Part shown: positions 61,624 to 64,000 of the stretch, piece by piece
Position numbering within the stretch: position 1 is the first letter of the stretch
How the letters are laid out: the number at the start of each line of letters is the position of its first letter
NCBI RefSeq assembly: GCF_010550245.1
Contig: NZ_JAAGLU010000018.1
Span: forward strand, 124,001-188,000
Source: Streptomyces sp. SID12501
GTDB lineage: Bacteria > Actinomycetota > Actinomycetes > Streptomycetales > Streptomycetaceae
Direction: 5' to 3'
DNA: 64,000 nt
The notes under the pieces: model-generated
The model's database searches: none
What the model was told of the DNA's origin: nothing
What the model saw: the letters and a program-made list of their open reading frames with translations, nothing else
Program-made: the position numbers and the translations under genes

Positions 61624-64000
61624 GTGAGCACCCCCAACCCCACGCGAGCCCGCACGAAATCCCGTTCTCGTACCGCAACTGTCCTTGCCACAGCCGTACT
61701 TGGAGCAGCCGCCATGGCAGGCACCCTTCCCGCCGCAGGGCCCGCGGCAGCAGCCGCCCCGCAGCGGCTCACCGTCGACCTGTCCGCGTCCGAAGGCCGG
61801 GTGACGCTCGGTGCCAACGGCACCCTGTACGGGCTCAGCGACGACGGCGTGCCCAGCGACGCCATGCTGGCACCGTTGAAGATCACCAGCATCTCGCAGA
61901 AGCCGGAGGGCGGCGCCCAGCATCCCAACGGGGACGCGCTGACCGTCTCGAAGTCGTTCTTCCGCAACGGCGGCGGCGAGATCAACGTGATGATGCAGGA
62001 CATCTACACCAAGTGGCCGTACGAGGACCTCGGCATCGAGGACTACCTCCCCAAGGTCGACAAGATCGTCAAAGAGGTGTCGGCCGACCCGAACAGCGAG
62101 CACTTCGTCTACATCCCCTTCAACGAGCCCGACCAGATCTGGTACAACCTCGGCACCTCCGACCAGGCGCAGTACGAGGTCAACCGCGACCGGTTCCTCA
62201 AGGACTGGAAGACGGTGTACGAGCGCATCCGGGCGATCGACCCGGACGCCAGGATCGCCGGACCGAACGAGTCCGGCTACCACTCCCGCCTGCTGACCGA
62301 CTTCCTCGCCTTCGCCAAGCGGGAGAACGTCCTGCCGCAGGTGATGACCTGGCACGAGTTGGACTCCAGTTCGCTGAAGAACTTCCAGGGGAACTACGAC
62401 AACTACCGCTCGATCGAACGCCAACTCGGCATCGCACCCCTGAAGATCAACATCGATGAGTACGCCAACCGTCGCGACCTGTCCGTTCCGGGACAACTCG
62501 CCCAGTGGGTAGCGATGTTCGAGCGGAACAAGGTGTACGCCAACCAGGCCTACTGGGACGCGGCGGGCAACCTCGACGGCAACGTCGTGCACAGCAACAT
62601 CCCCAACGGCGGCTGGTGGTTCTTCCGTTGGTACGCGGGACTGACCGGTGACACGGTCAAGGTGACCCCGCCGCAGGCCAACGCCGTCGACACCCTCCAG
62701 GGTCTGGCCTCGTACGACAAGAAGCGCCGCCAGGCACAGGTCCTGCTCGGCGGCTCGGCCGGTGACGCCGACGTCGTCGTACGCAACGTCTCCCGGTCGG
62801 CCTTCGGCCGTACGGTCACCGCGACCGTCGCCGAGGCCGCCTGGTCCGGCTACGAGGGCCAGCACGCGACGCCCCGCGTCCTCGCCCGTACGAAGGTGAA
62901 GGTCGCGGCCGACGGCACGGTGAGCGTCCCGCTGCGCGGCCTGCACAAGATGTCCGCGTACCGGATCGTCCTCACGCCCGGCGGCTCCGGCACCCCGTCC
63001 GCCGCGTCCGTACCCTGGTCGGCGTCGTACGAGGCCGAGGACGCGGCCATCACCGGCGGCCAGGTCTACACACAGGGCACGGTGAGCAACGCCAACGGCT
63101 ACGCGGCCTCCGGGACGAAGGACGTCGGCTCGCTGAACCAGGCCACCAGCAAGGTCGACTTCACGGTCGACGTGCCCAGGGCCGGCACCTACGACCTGGC
63201 GATCCTGTACGGCAACCAGTCCGGGACACCGGCCACGCAGAAGCTCTCGGTCGACGGGCAGGCCACGGCGACGGTCTCCTATCCCTCGACCGAGAACTGG
63301 ACCTACCGCGCCAAGAAGGACGTCACCGTCGACCTCCCGGCCGGCAAGCACGTCCTGACGCTGGCCAAGGGCGACACCGAGGTCACCCTCGACCGCATCG
63401 ACCTGACCGCCCGTACCTCCGCCGTGCCCTCCGCGTCGTACGAGGCCACGCTCGCGGACGTCAGCGGCCGGCCGTCCTTCGACTACTCCTCGTCCGCCGG
63501 GGTCGGCACGGGCGCCCTCGTCCTGCGCTCCGGGGACAAGGCGGTCTTCGACGCCTACGCACCGCGCGACGGCTACTACTCGGTGGTGCCGCGATCCTCT
63601 GCGCCGGTGCGGCTGGAGCTGCACGGCCAGAAGGTGACGGCGGTACCGGGCAAGGCTCTGCGGCTGTATCTGGTGGCGGGCAACAACCGCATCGCGTTGA
63701 CGGCCAAGGCCGCCTCCGTCCGCTCCCTCGACGTCTCGGGCGCCGGTTCGACGTCCGGCGTCCTCTCCTACGAGGGCGCCTCGGCCACCCTCACGGGCGG
63801 CGCCAAGCTCGTCGACTCGGCGTACGCCTCCGCCGGTTCCTACATCGGCTGGCTCGGCAACAGTGCCGCCAGCACCGCCGAGTTCACGGTGGACGCGCCC
63901 AGGTCGGGCCGCTACATGCTGGTCATCAGCTACGCCCACAACGAGCGGCGGGACAACGGCCACTCCTACAACACGGACATCATGTCCCGTACGGCCGACC
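61624..64000 (+). CDS. Secreted glycoside hydrolase-like protein with CBM35/CBM6-like modules (3' end outside window)
   Basis: At least 792 codons, open at the window edge. N-terminal signal peptide (about 1-46, hydrophobic run then AAAAAPQ). A clan-A-like catalytic region follows, with FNEPDQIWY carrying a candidate acid/base Glu and NIDEYA a candidate nucleophile Glu. Then comes a carbohydrate-binding module beginning YEAEDA near residue 465, and a second module of similar type near the end. GGAGG is nine bases before the GTG. Being downstream of the permeases, it probably cuts a galactose-containing polysaccharide outside the cell. I do not recognise the exact GH family. Confidence 0.8.
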   Translation, partial: MSTPNPTRARTKSRSRTATVLATAVLGAAAMAGTLPAAGPAAAAAPQRLTVDLSASEGRVTLGANGTLYGLSDDGVPSDAMLAPLKITSISQKPEGGAQHPNGDALTVSKSFFRNGGGEINVMMQDIYTKWPYEDLGIEDYLPKVDKIVKEVSADPNSEHFVYIPFNEPDQIWYNLGTSDQAQYEVNRDRFLKDWKTVYERIRAIDPDARIAGPNESGYHSRLLTDFLAFAKRENVLPQVMTWHELDSSSLKNFQGNYDNYRSIERQLGIAPLKINIDEYANRRDLSVPGQLAQWVAMFERNKVYANQAYWDAAGNLDGNVVHSNIPNGGWWFFRWYAGLTGDTVKVTPPQANAVDTLQGLASYDKKRRQAQVLLGGSAGDADVVVRNVSRSAFGRTVTATVAEAAWSGYEGQHATPRVLARTKVKVAADGTVSVPLRGLHKMSAYRIVLTPGGSGTPSAASVPWSASYEAEDAAITGGQVYTQGTVSNANGYAASGTKDVGSLNQATSKVDFTVDVPRAGTYDLAILYGNQSGTPATQKLSVDGQATATVSYPSTENWTYRAKKDVTVDLPAGKHVLTLAKGDTEVTLDRIDLTARTSAVPSASYEATLADVSGRPSFDYSSSAGVGTGALVLRSGDKAVFDAYAPRDGYYSVVPRSSAPVRLELHGQKVTAVPGKALRLYLVAGNNRIALTAKAASVRSLDVSGAGSTSGVLSYEGASATLTGGAKLVDSAYASAGSYIGWLGNSAASTAEFTVDAPRSGRYMLVISYAHNERRDNGHSYNTDIMSRTAD

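Overview
The window is high-GC actinobacterial DNA and almost certainly comes from a Streptomyces. Support for this includes the very Streptomyces-like RpoA sequence, GTG and TTG starts with GGAGG-type ribosome sites, tight ATGA/GTGA/TTGA gene overlaps, a litS/litR/phr light-response locus, HAF-repeat and Zn-ribbon/Ser-rich surface proteins, and sugar ABC operons under LacI control. No rRNA, tRNA, CRISPR array or intact insertion sequence was recognised.

Region 1 (about 1-34.9 kb) is a large catabolic island for a CoA-linked, probably cyclic or aromatic, growth substrate. It holds three acyl-CoA dehydrogenases, a PaaG-like enoyl-CoA isomerase, a thiolase-fold/DUF35 pair that looks like a retro-aldolase, a canonical thiolase, an acyl-CoA ligase and four SDRs. 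It also holds a Zn-ADH, a quinone-reductase-like MDR, two Rieske oxygenase alpha subunits with a 2Fe-2S ferredoxin and a PDR-type reductase, a VOC protein, an acetoin/pyruvate-type E1alpha-E1beta-E2 complex, a simple-sugar-type ABC importer, and two TetR repressors. Two proteins resemble PEP-utilising phosphotransferases: a full-length PPDK homologue with a degraded ATP-grasp half, and a separate mobile-His-domain protein without any ATP-grasp. Four 21-bp sites of the form TACT/C-N12-CAGT lie in front of different blocks and suggest one regulon. The substrate is not evident.

Region 2 (35-41 kb) contains a complete second-locus rpoA, standing alone without ribosomal-protein neighbours. It is followed by a Zn-ribbon membrane protein, an SMP-30/gluconolactonase-like protein, a Tat-exported beta-carbonic anhydrase, a secreted HAF-repeat protein, and a leftover C-terminus of an alpha-L-rhamnosidase.

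Region 3 (41.5-50.5 kb) is a stress/low-oxygen-like block. It holds a PAS-PAS-PP2C-ATPase phosphatase, decayed pieces of a putative nitrate reductase and of a DevR-type response regulator, two FMN-split-barrel proteins, PPK2, a SulP transporter and a membrane Ser/Thr kinase. GGGCC-centred palindromes recur there.

Region 4 (50.6-54.8 kb) has a PhzF-like epimerase and the light-response set litS (ECF sigma), litR (B12-type MerR) and phr (photolyase).

Region 5 (54.9-64 kb) is an alpha-galactoside utilisation locus. A GH36 alpha-galactosidase is divergent from a LacI repressor gene. The repressor gene is followed by a binding lipoprotein, two MalF/MalG-type permeases and a secreted clan-A-like glycoside hydrolase with CBM modules that runs off the end of the window. 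Two identical TGTGACCGGTCACA operators sit at the divergent promoter.
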